This document shows positions 1 through 7,576 of a DNA stretch of 64,000 nucleotides, piece after piece. Each line of letters begins with the position of its first letter. Position 1 is the stretch's first letter. The DNA is taken from assembly GCF_001593385.1 (NCBI RefSeq), contig NZ_LUVZ01000034.1, positions 62,001-126,000 on the forward strand, read 5' to 3'. The notes below the pieces were generated by a model. It searched no databases. It was not told the DNA's origin and worked only from the letters and a program-made list of their open reading frames with translations. This stretch comes from Chryseobacterium cucumeris (lineage in GTDB: Bacteria; Bacteroidota; Bacteroidia; Flavobacteriales; Weeksellaceae). Both the position numbers and the translations under genes were made by a program.

Positions 1-109
1 TAACGAATTCCGAAACATCCACATCTTTCTTTTCAATATTCCCTTTTGGAGAAACTTTTCCGCAGGAAACTACTGCCATCAGCATCAATGTGTATACAAC
101 TTTTTTCAT
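1..109 (-). CDS. Partial lipoprotein, probable head-GIN (DUF2807) protein, N-terminus only
   Basis: The reverse strand opens with ATG at 109 and runs off the left edge of the window, leaving 36 codons. The product starts MKKVVYTLMLMAVVSCGKVS, a short hydrophobic signal ending in a lipobox (V-V-S-C), so it is a predicted SPII lipoprotein. The residues after the cysteine (G-K-V-S-P-K-G-N-I-E) resemble the start of Flavobacteriia head-GIN/DUF2807 lipoproteins. That family call is from recognition of a short stretch only. The lipoprotein call is firm; the domain call is tentative because the domain lies outside the window. Confidence 0.6.
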   Translation of the reverse strand, partial: MKKVVYTLMLMAVVSCGKVSPKGNIEKKDVDVSEFV

Positions 110-296
110 ATTTAATTTTAAATATTCTATATTATAATCGCAACGATCTTTACTGAAAATCTCTGAAAGCTTTTCTCAGGCCTCACGGGACTTTCAATAT
201 TATTTTGAACAAAAATAGGATTAAAATTTCTAAAAAACTTTGTCTTTTGACAATAAAATACCTGATAGTTTTCAATTTTTTGCTTTTCAGAAGAGC

Positions 297-686
297 CTAT
301 TTCTTATTCTCAATTCTTTTTACTTTTTTATAAAACCATGTTTTAGGACTGCCAGCCATTGAAAATAAAAGAAGATAATTTTTACTTACACTGGAGATTT
401 TCATTGTGGTTATATTTTCATCGTCATTATACTTCATTTTCAATAGATTATTTTCTATCTGATAAATTCCATTGTTTCCCATTGAACTGAAAGTTTTATC
501 CTGATAAAAGGTCAGAACTCCTGTTCCATATCTGGAATTGTTTGTTTTATTTTTCAACGTATCCGTATTAGAAATTTCTCCATCATAAATATCAATAAAC
601 TCCCAAGAACCGGAAAGTTTATTTGATGAACATGAGACTGCGAAAAGTAAAGGAAAGTAAAAAAGAATAGATTTGATTTTAAACAT
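297..686 (-). CDS. Small lipoprotein, lipocalin-like
   Basis: A 129-residue protein with a signal peptide ending in a lipobox (A-V-S-C at about residue 19), so predicted to be lipid-anchored. The mature part has a G-S-W-E-F start, a T-F-Y-Q-D-K-T-F-S strand and a F-Y-K-K-V end. This is the pattern of small Bacteroidota lipocalin-like or DUF-type beta-barrel lipoproteins (KLxGxW motif near the N-terminus). No ligand or function can be read from the sequence. It stands alone: a terminator separates it from the operon upstream and it has no partner downstream in the same direction except the truncated gene at the window edge. Confidence 0.6.
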   Translation of the reverse strand: MFKIKSILFYFPLLFAVSCSSNKLSGSWEFIDIYDGEISNTDTLKNKTNNSRYGTGVLTFYQDKTFSSMGNNGIYQIENNLLKMKYNDDENITTMKISSVSKNYLLLFSMAGSPKTWFYKKVKRIENKK

Positions 687-717
687 CCGGATTAAAAGTT
701 TTTATAAAATTACAAAA

Positions 718-739
718 AGCACTCTGCTGACAGAGTGCT
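718..739 (-). terminator. Rho-independent terminator of the 2762-800 operon
   Basis: Perfect 9-bp inverted repeat AGCACTCTG / CAGAGTGCT with a 4-base loop, followed on the minus strand by a T-rich tract. It lies 60 bases past the stop of the small membrane protein at 800. Confidence 0.8.
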
Positions 740-799
740 TTTCGTTATATTTATTCTTAAATCTGTAAGAATTGATGATTTATTACAGCTCTTCTATGT

Positions 800-1192
800 T
801 TAACTATTTTCAACAGAAGCACCATAAATGATTAAAGTCAAAAGGATTGCAACAATCGCGGCTCCAATAATTAAGGGTTTCCATATTGCTTTTTTCGGAT
901 ACTTTTCTTCATCTGGAAAATATTTCGGCATAAAATAATAGGAAAGCAAACTTCCCCCTCCAAGGCCGCAAATATAAGCAAGTGAACTTTTGGGCTCTTC
1001 CGGAATATTGACAATAACTCCTGTGATAATTGTTAAAAGAACCGAAATTGCCAGTACGGTGTATGCTTCTTTCTTTTTGTTGACCTCTATTAAATTCTGG
1101 TATAACAAAACACCTCCGAAAAGTGCGGAAAGAAAAATAGAAAATCCTAAAATGGCTTTCTTAGAATAAATTTTCGGCAGCTTTTCTTCCAT
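800..1192 (-). CDS. Small four-helix membrane protein
   Basis: A 130-residue hydrophobic protein with about four predicted transmembrane segments (around residues 14-30, 44-62, 70-88 and 106-126) and charged linkers. No catalytic motif is visible. Its start codon overlaps the stop of the glycosyltransferase upstream, so the two are translationally coupled and probably work in the same membrane process. In GtrB-like systems a small membrane partner often flips or presents the lipid-linked sugar, but that role is inference here and the sequence does not look like a classical GtrA. I do not recognise a named family. Confidence 0.65.
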   Translation of the reverse strand: MEEKLPKIYSKKAILGFSIFLSALFGGVLLYQNLIEVNKKKEAYTVLAISVLLTIITGVIVNIPEEPKSSLAYICGLGGGSLLSYYFMPKYFPDEEKYPKKAIWKPLIIGAAIVAILLTLIIYGASVENS

Positions 1193-2142
1193 TATATCAC
1201 TTCATCAATATTATAATTCTTATGCTCACGGTTGGTTCTGATGATCATTTCTCCTAAGAATCCTGCCACAAACAGCAAGCTTCCCATAATCATCATGGTT
1301 AATGCGATAAAGAACCATGGATTATTGGTGATTAAGTGTCCGTAGATTCCTCTTGCTACATCAATCAGTTTAGAAATTCCTAACCAAAGTGCTGAAAGAA
1401 AACCAACAATAAACATTAAAGTACCCACAGCTCCGAAGAAATGCATTGGTCTTCCTCCGAAACGGCTTACAAACCAAAGCGTTATCAAATCCAGAAATCC
1501 TCTGATAAATCTCTCAGTTCCGAATTTTGAAGTTCCGTAAGGTCTTGCCTGATGCTGTACTTCTTTTTCCGTGATTCTTCTGAAACCTGCATTGGCAGCC
1601 AATACCGGAATATAACGATGCATATCTCCGTAAACATCCACAGATTTTACCACCTGTTTTTTGTAGGCTTTCAAACCACAGTTGAAGTCGTGAAGATAAA
1701 CTCCTGAAACTTTTCTAGCCGCTGCATTGAATAATTTTGACGGAATATTTTTCGTCATCACATTATCAAAACGCTTCTTTTTCCAACCGGAAACGATATC
1801 ATAATTGTCATGAATCACCATATTATACAATTCCGGAATTTCTTCTGGAAAATCCTGTAAATCAGCATCCATGGTAATCACTACATCACCGTTTGTTCTT
1901 TCAAAAGCGGCATGAAGTGCCTGTGATTTTCCATAATTTCTGGAAAATTTAATAGCGTGAATCTGAGGATACTGAACTTTCATATTCTCAATAATACTCC
2001 ACGACAAATCCGTACTTCCATCGTCTACAAACCAGATCTCATAAGATAAATTGCTGGTTGTGCATACTTTGTCGATTCTTGAAAAAAGCTCTTCCAGAGA
2101 GTCTTCTTCGTTCAGTAACGGAATAACTATAGATAAATTCAT
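1192..2142 (-). CDS. Family 2 glycosyltransferase, polyprenol-phosphate sugar synthase type
   Basis: A 316-residue GT2 enzyme of the DPM1/GtrB kind. It has the nucleotide-sugar binding motif D-D-G-S-T-D (40-45), the metal-binding D-A-D-L-Q-D (92-97) and the acceptor-region motif N-C-G-L-K-A-Y (154-160). Two C-terminal transmembrane helices follow (about 232-256 and 276-298), so it is membrane-anchored with its active site in the cytoplasm. By family knowledge it moves a sugar from a nucleotide donor to undecaprenyl phosphate. The exact sugar cannot be told. It is the middle gene of three: a DUF4199 gene lies 17 bases upstream and the small membrane protein overlaps its stop. Confidence 0.88.
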   Translation of the reverse strand: MNLSIVIPLLNEEDSLEELFSRIDKVCTTSNLSYEIWFVDDGSTDLSWSIIENMKVQYPQIHAIKFSRNYGKSQALHAAFERTNGDVVITMDADLQDFPEEIPELYNMVIHDNYDIVSGWKKKRFDNVMTKNIPSKLFNAAARKVSGVYLHDFNCGLKAYKKQVVKSVDVYGDMHRYIPVLAANAGFRRITEKEVQHQARPYGTSKFGTERFIRGFLDLITLWFVSRFGGRPMHFFGAVGTLMFIVGFLSALWLGISKLIDVARGIYGHLITNNPWFFIALTMMIMGSLLFVAGFLGEMIIRTNREHKNYNIDEVI

Positions 2143-2159
2143 TTAAATTTTAATAAGAA

Positions 2160-2762
2160 TTAGGCTTGATTTGTTTCTTCGGGTTGATGTATCGTTCTTG
2201 TTCTGAAAAACGCTCCGAAAAATACCGACAAAACTACGTAAAATATAAGAATTGCCGCAAAATATCCTGAAAAATGACTTGCGGTAAGCATATCTTTTCC
2301 TTTAACCGCCTCTGGCGTGAAGCTTTGCAATCTTTCTTTGTATTTCTGATCCAGCTCATCAATATCTTTCTGATGCTTCAGAATTTTTCTTGCTGAAGTA
2401 TATTCTGTATCCAGTTCTGATTTTTGTCTTTGAACATATTGATAGTTCAACAGGCTTTTAGCTGCAGGATCTACAAAAGTTAAAAAAGCATAAATACTAA
2501 AAATAGAAAGAATTCCTCCGATGAACATCGGAACGAATGCTCTTTTGAAAGCATCTTTAAATTTCACCACTCTATGGTTGTTCCAGTAAGATTTTACAGA
2601 CCAGAAAGCAGCTCCGGCATATAAAAGAGGCAAAACAAAAGCATTGGCTTTCAAAGAGATATCAAAATAATTGATTCCTGAGAAAAAAGTATATACTACA
2701 AAAAAAACGATCATTGTAGCGATAAAAAGTATAATTCCTAGTGTTGATGGACTTTTCGTCAT
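2160..2762 (-). CDS. DUF4199 domain membrane protein
   Basis: A 200-residue membrane protein with two helical hairpins at the N-terminus (about residues 10-60), a third helix around 80-98, a charged helical middle (about 108-150) and a last helix near 163-185. This is the layout of the Bacteroidota-restricted DUF4199 family, which I recognise from the overall pattern and the K-F-K-D-A-F-K-R segment before the third helix. Function is unknown. It starts the operon with the glycosyltransferase; the pairing of DUF4199 with a GT2 gene is common in Flavobacteriia, which suggests a shared envelope role. Confidence 0.75.
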   Translation of the reverse strand: MTKSPSTLGIILFIATMIVFFVVYTFFSGINYFDISLKANAFVLPLLYAGAAFWSVKSYWNNHRVVKFKDAFKRAFVPMFIGGILSIFSIYAFLTFVDPAAKSLLNYQYVQRQKSELDTEYTSARKILKHQKDIDELDQKYKERLQSFTPEAVKGKDMLTASHFSGYFAAILIFYVVLSVFFGAFFRTRTIHQPEETNQA

Positions 2763-2859
2763 ATTTAAATTTTTAAAAAAAGTTGAAAATTTTTCCCTCT
2801 AAATGTCAGGCGTTTAGCTTTACCACTGCATTTTTTCAACTAATTTTCTTTGATAAAGT

Positions 2860-2889
2860 TTTGAAGTTTATAAAATATTCCTACCTTTG
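2860..2889 (+). promoter_or_regulatory. Promoter of the SRP RNA gene
   Basis: TTTG at 2860-2863, an 18-base spacer and TACCTTTG at 2882-2889. This is an exact match to the Bacteroidota primary sigma pattern (TTTG then TAnnTTTG) and puts the transcription start at about 2894, the first paired base of the SRP RNA. Confidence 0.85.
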
Positions 2890-2893
2890 CAAC

Positions 2894-2987
2894 GGCAAGT
2901 CCTAAACAACCAGCTCCTGAGAATCCTCCAGGGTGGGAACGCAGCAAAGGTAATCGGTCGTAGCGGTGTGATTTAGGTAGCTTGCCA
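2894..2987 (+). ncRNA. ffs: Signal recognition particle RNA, small bacterial (4.5S) type
   Basis: About 94 bases forming one long hairpin. The ends pair as GGCAAG (2894-2899) with CTTGCC (2981-2986), extended by CCTAAA with TTTAGG. The apical part carries the conserved domain IV pieces CCAGGGTGGGAACGCAGCA and AAAGGTAA that bind Ffh and FtsY. A perfect promoter precedes it and a run of nine T bases follows directly, acting as terminator. It is the RNA partner of Ffh, encoded at 58595-59956 in the same window. Conservation of the apical motif makes the call secure; the exact 3' end may vary by a few bases. Confidence 0.92.
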
Positions 2988-3107
2988 TTTTTTTTTGATT
3001 TAAAGTAAGAAGAGAGGTAATTTGATAATTATCTTTTTTTGTTTTTAATACCTTACGCATCATTTTCATTTTTCCAATTTTCAGATTACCTCCGGTTCGG
3101 TTATTGA

Positions 3108-3794
3108 TTAAAATTCGAAAGTCTCACCTAATTTTGGTAAAACCAATTCTACATTTTTATCTTCGAAATGCTTTAATGCACTTTCATGATTAATTTCGAT
3201 GGCAGGAAAAGTATCAAAGTGACATCCGATTACTTTCGGTGTTTTTAATAGCTCTGCTGCTGCAAAAGAAGCTTTTCTAGGGCACATAGTGTAGTGGCTT
3301 CCGATCGGAAGGATAGAAAGGTCGATGTTTCCGTATAATCTCGGGAACAGCTCCATATCAGCCATTACTCCTGTATCACCTGCCAGATAGATGTTCTTAC
3401 CTTCAGGAAGCCTGAAAATATACCCTACAGGAACGCCTCCATAGCTTCCATCCGGGAAAGAACTTGTATGATGAGCCGGAACCATGGAAATTTTAAGATC
3501 GTCGATTTTTGCCGATCCTCCTAAGTTCACATCGTCTTTATTTTTTGCTTGCTGAAAGTAACCGCATACTTCTGGAACCCCAATGATGGTAGCTTCCGGA
3601 TAATGCTGTAACACTTCTGCCACATCAGCAATATGATCACCATGTGCATGGGTCAGCAGGATGTAGTCGATTTTTTGAGCAGCAATATCAAAACCTGATT
3701 CTGCTTTTTTGTAGTTGTAAAAAGGGTCACTCAGAATTGTTTTGTCCTTGTAGGTGAACAGGAAACAATTTTGTCCTAAGAATTGTATTTTCAT
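3108..3794 (-). CDS. UPF0173 metal-dependent hydrolase, metallo-beta-lactamase fold
   Basis: A 228-residue MBL-fold hydrolase. The metal site is H-A-H-G-D-H (residues 49-54), with further His and Asp ligands in V-P-A-H-H-T, L-A-G-D-T-G and G-C-H-F-D-T. The length and these motifs fit the UPF0173 (YtkL-like) family, whose substrate is not established. I chose the ATG at 3794, where MKIQFLGQNC begins, because the in-frame ATG at 3836 adds 14 residues with no family match. It closes the menB-menA-SRPBCC gene run, about 120 bases behind the SRPBCC gene; a role in menaquinone synthesis is not implied by its sequence. Confidence 0.85.
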   Translation of the reverse strand: MKIQFLGQNCFLFTYKDKTILSDPFYNYKKAESGFDIAAQKIDYILLTHAHGDHIADVAEVLQHYPEATIIGVPEVCGYFQQAKNKDDVNLGGSAKIDDLKISMVPAHHTSSFPDGSYGGVPVGYIFRLPEGKNIYLAGDTGVMADMELFPRLYGNIDLSILPIGSHYTMCPRKASFAAAELLKTPKVIGCHFDTFPAIEINHESALKHFEDKNVELVLPKLGETFEF

Positions 3795-3869
3795 TTTAAA
3801 TTTAATTTCAATTATTATTAAACACAAATGACTCAAATCATTTCACAAAGAACACCATGAGATTAGTGA

Positions 3870-3898
3870 CATTTGTGAAAGCATTCGTGCCATCTGTG
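3870..3898. repeat. Three short direct repeats CATYYGTG
   Basis: Three 8-base units, CATTTGTG (3870), CATTCGTG (3882) and CATCTGTG (3891), sit in the gap between the SRPBCC and UPF0173 genes. Two further similar pieces (ACACAAATG and TTTCACAAAG) lie just before on the other strand, so the whole gap has a loose palindromic character. Confidence 0.55.
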
Positions 3899-3912
3899 TT
3901 TTCTTTAATTTG

Positions 3913-4359
3913 TTATTTTGATGGGAATTTATCCTCAATCAATCTTAAATTAATCCCATGTTCCAGATAAGCTTTACATCCATCTAAAACTGTCGTAAAA
4001 CCTCCTGTATTGTCATTAATTACTTTTAGCAGATCTTCACCCGTTTGGCTGAATCCATAGCTTTTAATGATCACTAAGGTTCCTTTTTCCATGGTTTTGA
4101 ATTCATAATCTACGTTCGTTGAAGGCTCTCCCCACTCTGTTCTGATGAGCTGGTTTGGAATGATCTGAAGAACCTTCACTTCGGATTTCACGCCATACAT
4201 TTCCCATTCCCAGATAATGGTTTTACCTTCTTCCAATTTTCCGGTGGATTTGGTAAACCAGAAATGAGTGGTTAGTTCCGGATTGATGAATGCTTCAAAA
4301 ACATCTTCAATCGGTTTTCTGATAAGCATTTGAGCTTCAACATAGACATTAGAACTCAT
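3913..4359 (-). CDS. SRPBCC (AHSA1-like) domain protein
   Basis: A 148-residue protein of the START/Bet v1-like superfamily. The N-terminal strand-helix (residues 7-35, I-R-K-P-I-E-D-V-F-E-A-F), the T-H-F-W-F segment after it and the C-terminal long helix (about 118-142, T-V-L-D-G-C-K-A-Y-L-E-H-G) are typical of AHSA1-type SRPBCC proteins. Such proteins have a hydrophobic cavity for small ligands; no ligand can be named. No signal peptide, so cytoplasmic. It sits 16 bases after menA and before the UPF0173 hydrolase, probably in the same transcript. Confidence 0.82.
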   Translation of the reverse strand: MSSNVYVEAQMLIRKPIEDVFEAFINPELTTHFWFTKSTGKLEEGKTIIWEWEMYGVKSEVKVLQIIPNQLIRTEWGEPSTNVDYEFKTMEKGTLVIIKSYGFSQTGEDLLKVINDNTGGFTTVLDGCKAYLEHGINLRLIEDKFPSK

Positions 4360-4375
4360 GATATACTATTTTGGA

Positions 4376-5305
4376 TTAGTTAAATAAATTAAGTCCAGCT
4401 GCTGTAAGAATAGCCATTACAAAAGTCATGATTCCTACCTGTTTTAAGTACTGGTCTAATTCTTTTGGTTCTTTCACCGACATGATGTTTCTTCTCAGCT
4501 TGGCTAATGGGAATAACAGGATCATTACAATAAACACATAGTAGTTTTGCTGCTGTATAAACCCGTTTACTCCTAAAAAGATAAGGATAAGCACCAATGG
4601 TAACTGTAACAGGATCATTTCATAGATCATTGCATTTTTGAATCCGATTCTCAATGCAAAGCTATTTTTTCCAGATAATCTGTCACTTTCTATATCTCTC
4701 ATATTATTCAGGTTAAGAACAGCCATACTCATCATTCCAACCGCTGTTCCGGGTAATAATATATCCCAGCTGAAAGTTTTTGTAAATAAGAAATAGCTTC
4801 CACATACAGAAACCAATCCAAAAAAGATAAACACGAAGATATCTCCCAAGCCCATATAACCATATGGTTTTTTACCTACTGTATATCCAATTGCTGCAAG
4901 AATACATGCTACTCCCAATCCTATGAAGATATAGAATTCATTCATATAGTTTGGAATGAAGGCTACGTATAGCAAAGCAATAGTGGCAATGAAAGATAAT
5001 GCTGCGAAAAGGATTACCGCATTCTTCATTTGTTTTGCAGTAATTTTCCCCGATGCGACAGCTCTTGCTTCTGCTTCATTGATTCTTTTAGCGTCGGTTC
5101 CTTTTACTCCATCCCCATAATCATTGGCATAATTTGATAAAATCTGGTATAAAAGTGTAACCAAAAGAGCAAGCGCAAGGATTTTCCAGTCCCAGATTCC
5201 TCCTTCTCCGTAAAGTCTCCATTTTGCAATGAAAGCCCCCATAATAATCCCGCTTAGAGAAAGCGGTAAAGTTCTTAGCCTTGCGGCTTTTATCCAATCA
5301 GTCAT
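4376..5305 (-). CDS. menA: 1,4-dihydroxy-2-naphthoate polyprenyltransferase
   Basis: A 309-residue UbiA-superfamily membrane enzyme with about eight to nine helices. It joins a polyprenyl diphosphate to 1,4-dihydroxy-2-naphthoate in menaquinone synthesis. The first Asp-rich motif is N-D-Y-G-D (61-65) followed by G-V-K-G-T-D, and the second is N-M-R-D-I-E-S-D (201-208), both as expected for MenA. The ATG at 5305 gives the conserved start M-T-D-W-I-K-A-A-R-L-R-T-L-P; an earlier in-frame ATG at 5362 lies inside a repeat hairpin and is rejected. It follows menB by 72 bases. Confidence 0.93.
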   Translation of the reverse strand: MTDWIKAARLRTLPLSLSGIIMGAFIAKWRLYGEGGIWDWKILALALLVTLLYQILSNYANDYGDGVKGTDAKRINEAEARAVASGKITAKQMKNAVILFAALSFIATIALLYVAFIPNYMNEFYIFIGLGVACILAAIGYTVGKKPYGYMGLGDIFVFIFFGLVSVCGSYFLFTKTFSWDILLPGTAVGMMSMAVLNLNNMRDIESDRLSGKNSFALRIGFKNAMIYEMILLQLPLVLILIFLGVNGFIQQQNYYVFIVMILLFPLAKLRRNIMSVKEPKELDQYLKQVGIMTFVMAILTAAGLNLFN

Positions 5306-5309
5306 ATAA

Positions 5310-5373
5310 TTATAATTGATAAGCGATAATTGATAAATGATACATGAATCATCATCTATCAATTATCAGTTAT
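5310..5373. repeat. Intergenic inverted repeat of AATTGATA units between menB and menA
   Basis: The gap between menB and menA is almost wholly a degenerate palindrome: TAATTGATAAGCGATAATTG on the left and CTATCAATTATCAGTTATA on the right, joined through ATGAATCAT. The same unit (ATCAATTATCA) forms a tandem array at 11372-11440, so this belongs to a dispersed repeat class. In the mRNA it would form a hairpin between the two men genes. Confidence 0.65.
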
Positions 5374-5377
5374 ATTT

Positions 5378-6214
5378 TTAGGATATCCATTGATCTTCTC
5401 CGAAGTTAGGTTTTCTTTTTTCAAGAAAGGCATTTCTTCCTTCCTGAGCTTCTTCTGTCATATACGCAAGACGGGTTGCTTCTCCTGCGAAAACCTGCTG
5501 CCCTACCATCCCATCGTCTGTAAGGTTCATGGCAAATTTCAGCATTCTGATAGAAGTTGGAGATTTAGCCAATATTTCCTGAGCCCATTCATAAGCAGTA
5601 TCTTCTAATTCTGCATGAGGAACTACTTTATTGACCATTCCCATTTCGAAAGCTTCCTGAGCGGAATAATTTCTTCCTAAAAAGAAAATTTCACGGGCTT
5701 TTTTCTGTCCTACCATTTTAGCAAGATAAGCAGAACCGTAACCACCATCAAAACTGGTAACATCAGCATCTGTCTGCTTAAAAATAGCATGTTCTTCACT
5801 TGCTAAAGTAAGGTCACATACTACGTGAAGAGAGTGTCCTCCACCAACTGCCCATCCCGGAACCACCGCGATCACTACTTTCGGCATGAAACGGATCAGA
5901 CGCTGAACCTCAAGAATATTCAGACGGTGTCTTCCATCTTCTCCTACATATCCCTGATGTCCTCTGGCTTTTTGATCACCTCCACTACAAAATGCCCAGC
6001 CACCATCTTTAGGGCTAGGTCCTTCTCCTGAAAGCAATACAACCCCTATGGAAGGATCTTCATAGGCATCATAAAAAGCATCGTATAATTCTGAAGTTGT
6101 TTTAGGTCTGAAGGCATTACGCACCTCAGGTCTGTTGAAAGCAATTCTTGCTACTCCGTTAGATTTTTTATAGGTAATATCTTCGTATTCCTTGGCGGTT
6201 TTCCACTCGATCAT
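5378..6214 (-). CDS. menB: 1,4-dihydroxy-2-naphthoyl-CoA synthase
   Basis: A 278-residue crotonase-fold enzyme that cyclises O-succinylbenzoyl-CoA in menaquinone synthesis. Visible hallmarks are the oxyanion-hole segments W-A-F-C-S-G-G-D-Q (about 73-81) and W-A-V-G-G-G-H (121-127), and the MenB-specific F-D-G-G-Y-G-S. The residue that is Gly in E. coli MenB (in Q-T-G-P) is Asp149 here (Q-T-D-A). By family knowledge that Asp replaces the bicarbonate cofactor, so this should be a bicarbonate-independent type II MenB like the mycobacterial one. It leads the run menB-menA-SRPBCC-UPF0173. Confidence 0.95.
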   Translation of the reverse strand: MIEWKTAKEYEDITYKKSNGVARIAFNRPEVRNAFRPKTTSELYDAFYDAYEDPSIGVVLLSGEGPSPKDGGWAFCSGGDQKARGHQGYVGEDGRHRLNILEVQRLIRFMPKVVIAVVPGWAVGGGHSLHVVCDLTLASEEHAIFKQTDADVTSFDGGYGSAYLAKMVGQKKAREIFFLGRNYSAQEAFEMGMVNKVVPHAELEDTAYEWAQEILAKSPTSIRMLKFAMNLTDDGMVGQQVFAGEATRLAYMTEEAQEGRNAFLEKRKPNFGEDQWIS

Positions 6215-6515
6215 CTTATAAAAATTTTTCTCAAAGATACGGAATTACAGAGAAATTCTCAGGTTGAAATTTAAGGTTCATCAGTATAAAAACCAGAAAT
6301 TTTGAATGCATGAATTCGGCATGAAGAATTTTCAACAGAAACTACACAGCGGGGTCGAATAAATTAAACCTGTTAGGCTTATAAGTCATAACAGATCTAT
6401 AAACTCCTGAAAAAAAAAATTCAGGATAAGGAGCTCAGTCAACACTTTCTGCTTACAATAGAAAAAACCGGAACATTTCTGTTCCGGTTTTCATATCTGT
6501 TATTGTAAAAAATGA
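6215..6515. other. Gap upstream of menB: promoter element and two hairpins, no gene
   Basis: The gap holds a minus-strand -7 element TATCTTTG (complement of 6232-6239), 18 bases before menB, without a clear -33 TTTG. It also holds a 7-bp hairpin TCCTGAA / TTCAGGA (6405-6426) whose loop is a run of A bases, and the terminator at 6464-6491. I find no open reading frame of credible coding quality. Confidence 0.5.
6464..6491 (-). terminator. Terminator of the TPR protein gene
   Basis: Perfect 12-bp stem AAAACCGGAACA / TGTTCCGGTTTT with a 4-base loop, 24 bases past the stop at 6516. The stem's own A/T ends supply the U-tract. Confidence 0.85.
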
Positions 6516-7547
6516 TTACTTTGCAGCTGCGCTTAGCTCAGCTTCTTTAGCTTTCATTTCTTTAACTTTATCCAGGTTTTTAGTTACTACATAGATTTCT
6601 TTTAGTGCAGTAACAGCTTCAATATTTTTTGGTGCTACTTTATACCATCCTTCTGCAAATGGCAGTGCTTTAGCAAATCTTTCTCTTCTTGCATCAATTA
6701 ATTTAGAAGCCTCGTCTGGCTTATCTTTTCTCAATGCATTAATATCTGCCACTACTTTAGAGTCATCACCAATTGTAGTATAAACCAAATTTTGGTAAGC
6801 ATCAGCAAAATCAGGCTTTAATTCAATTGCTTTCTTGAATGCTTCTAAAGCATCTGCAACTGTTTCAGGTTTTTTGCTCTGCATTACCCCTAAATTAAAC
6901 CAGCTTACTGCATCATTTGGATTTTTAGCCAATTGTTCTTTCAATCCTGCAACAAATTTTTCAGTGTTTCCTGACTGAAGATATGCTGTAGTTTGAGCTT
7001 CTTTAAGCTTAGCATTGTTCGGGAATTTAGCTAATCCCTTATCAATAACTACAAGTGCCTCGTTTGCTTTTTTAGCATTCAGAAGTAATGAAACTAGGGT
7101 TTCATACAAATCAGTCTCTATACTCTTAGATTGTTCAGTTTTGAAGTCAGTATAGTCTGAATTTTTCTTCATCACCTCCCAAGTTGCTTTATCAAAGTTC
7201 ACAACCTGGCCACTTTTCTTTTCTTTTGCAGTATATGTAGTTTCCACACCTGTAAATCCTGAATTCACGAGGTCTGTATATATTTTGATAGACTGCTCAC
7301 TGTTATTAGCTAACGCGTGGCTAAGTCCTGCATAATACATATATATTTTATTGTCCTGACCGCTGGATTTTAATAAGTCATAAACTTCAATAAACTTAGG
7401 TGCTGCTGCTGCATAATTTTTTGCATCATACGCAGCCATAGCTGCTTTATTGGCTTCCTGAAGCTTTGCATTCAGGGCATTTGCATCTTTCTGTGCGAAA
7501 ACAAAAGCAGACGCCACGATAGCCATTCCTAAAATTAGTTTCTTCAT
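6516..7547 (-). CDS. Secreted tetratricopeptide repeat protein
   Basis: A 343-residue protein with a signal peptide (MKKLILGMAIVASAFVFAQ, cleavage after A-Q likely at about 19). It is rich in helical repeats; the clearest TPR is around residues 213-245 (A-V-S-W-F-N-L-G-V-M then A-L-E-A-F-K-K-A-I-E-L-K-P). Predicted to be periplasmic or exported, acting as a scaffold for protein contacts; no enzyme motif is seen. It follows gyrA by 29 bases on the same strand and ends at a strong terminator, so it may be read from the gyrA transcript. Function unknown. Confidence 0.8.
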   Translation of the reverse strand: MKKLILGMAIVASAFVFAQKDANALNAKLQEANKAAMAAYDAKNYAAAAPKFIEVYDLLKSSGQDNKIYMYYAGLSHALANNSEQSIKIYTDLVNSGFTGVETTYTAKEKKSGQVVNFDKATWEVMKKNSDYTDFKTEQSKSIETDLYETLVSLLLNAKKANEALVVIDKGLAKFPNNAKLKEAQTTAYLQSGNTEKFVAGLKEQLAKNPNDAVSWFNLGVMQSKKPETVADALEAFKKAIELKPDFADAYQNLVYTTIGDDSKVVADINALRKDKPDEASKLIDARRERFAKALPFAEGWYKVAPKNIEAVTALKEIYVVTKNLDKVKEMKAKEAELSAAAK

Positions 7548-7576
7548 AATAACTATTCTATATTTAATTGTACAAT

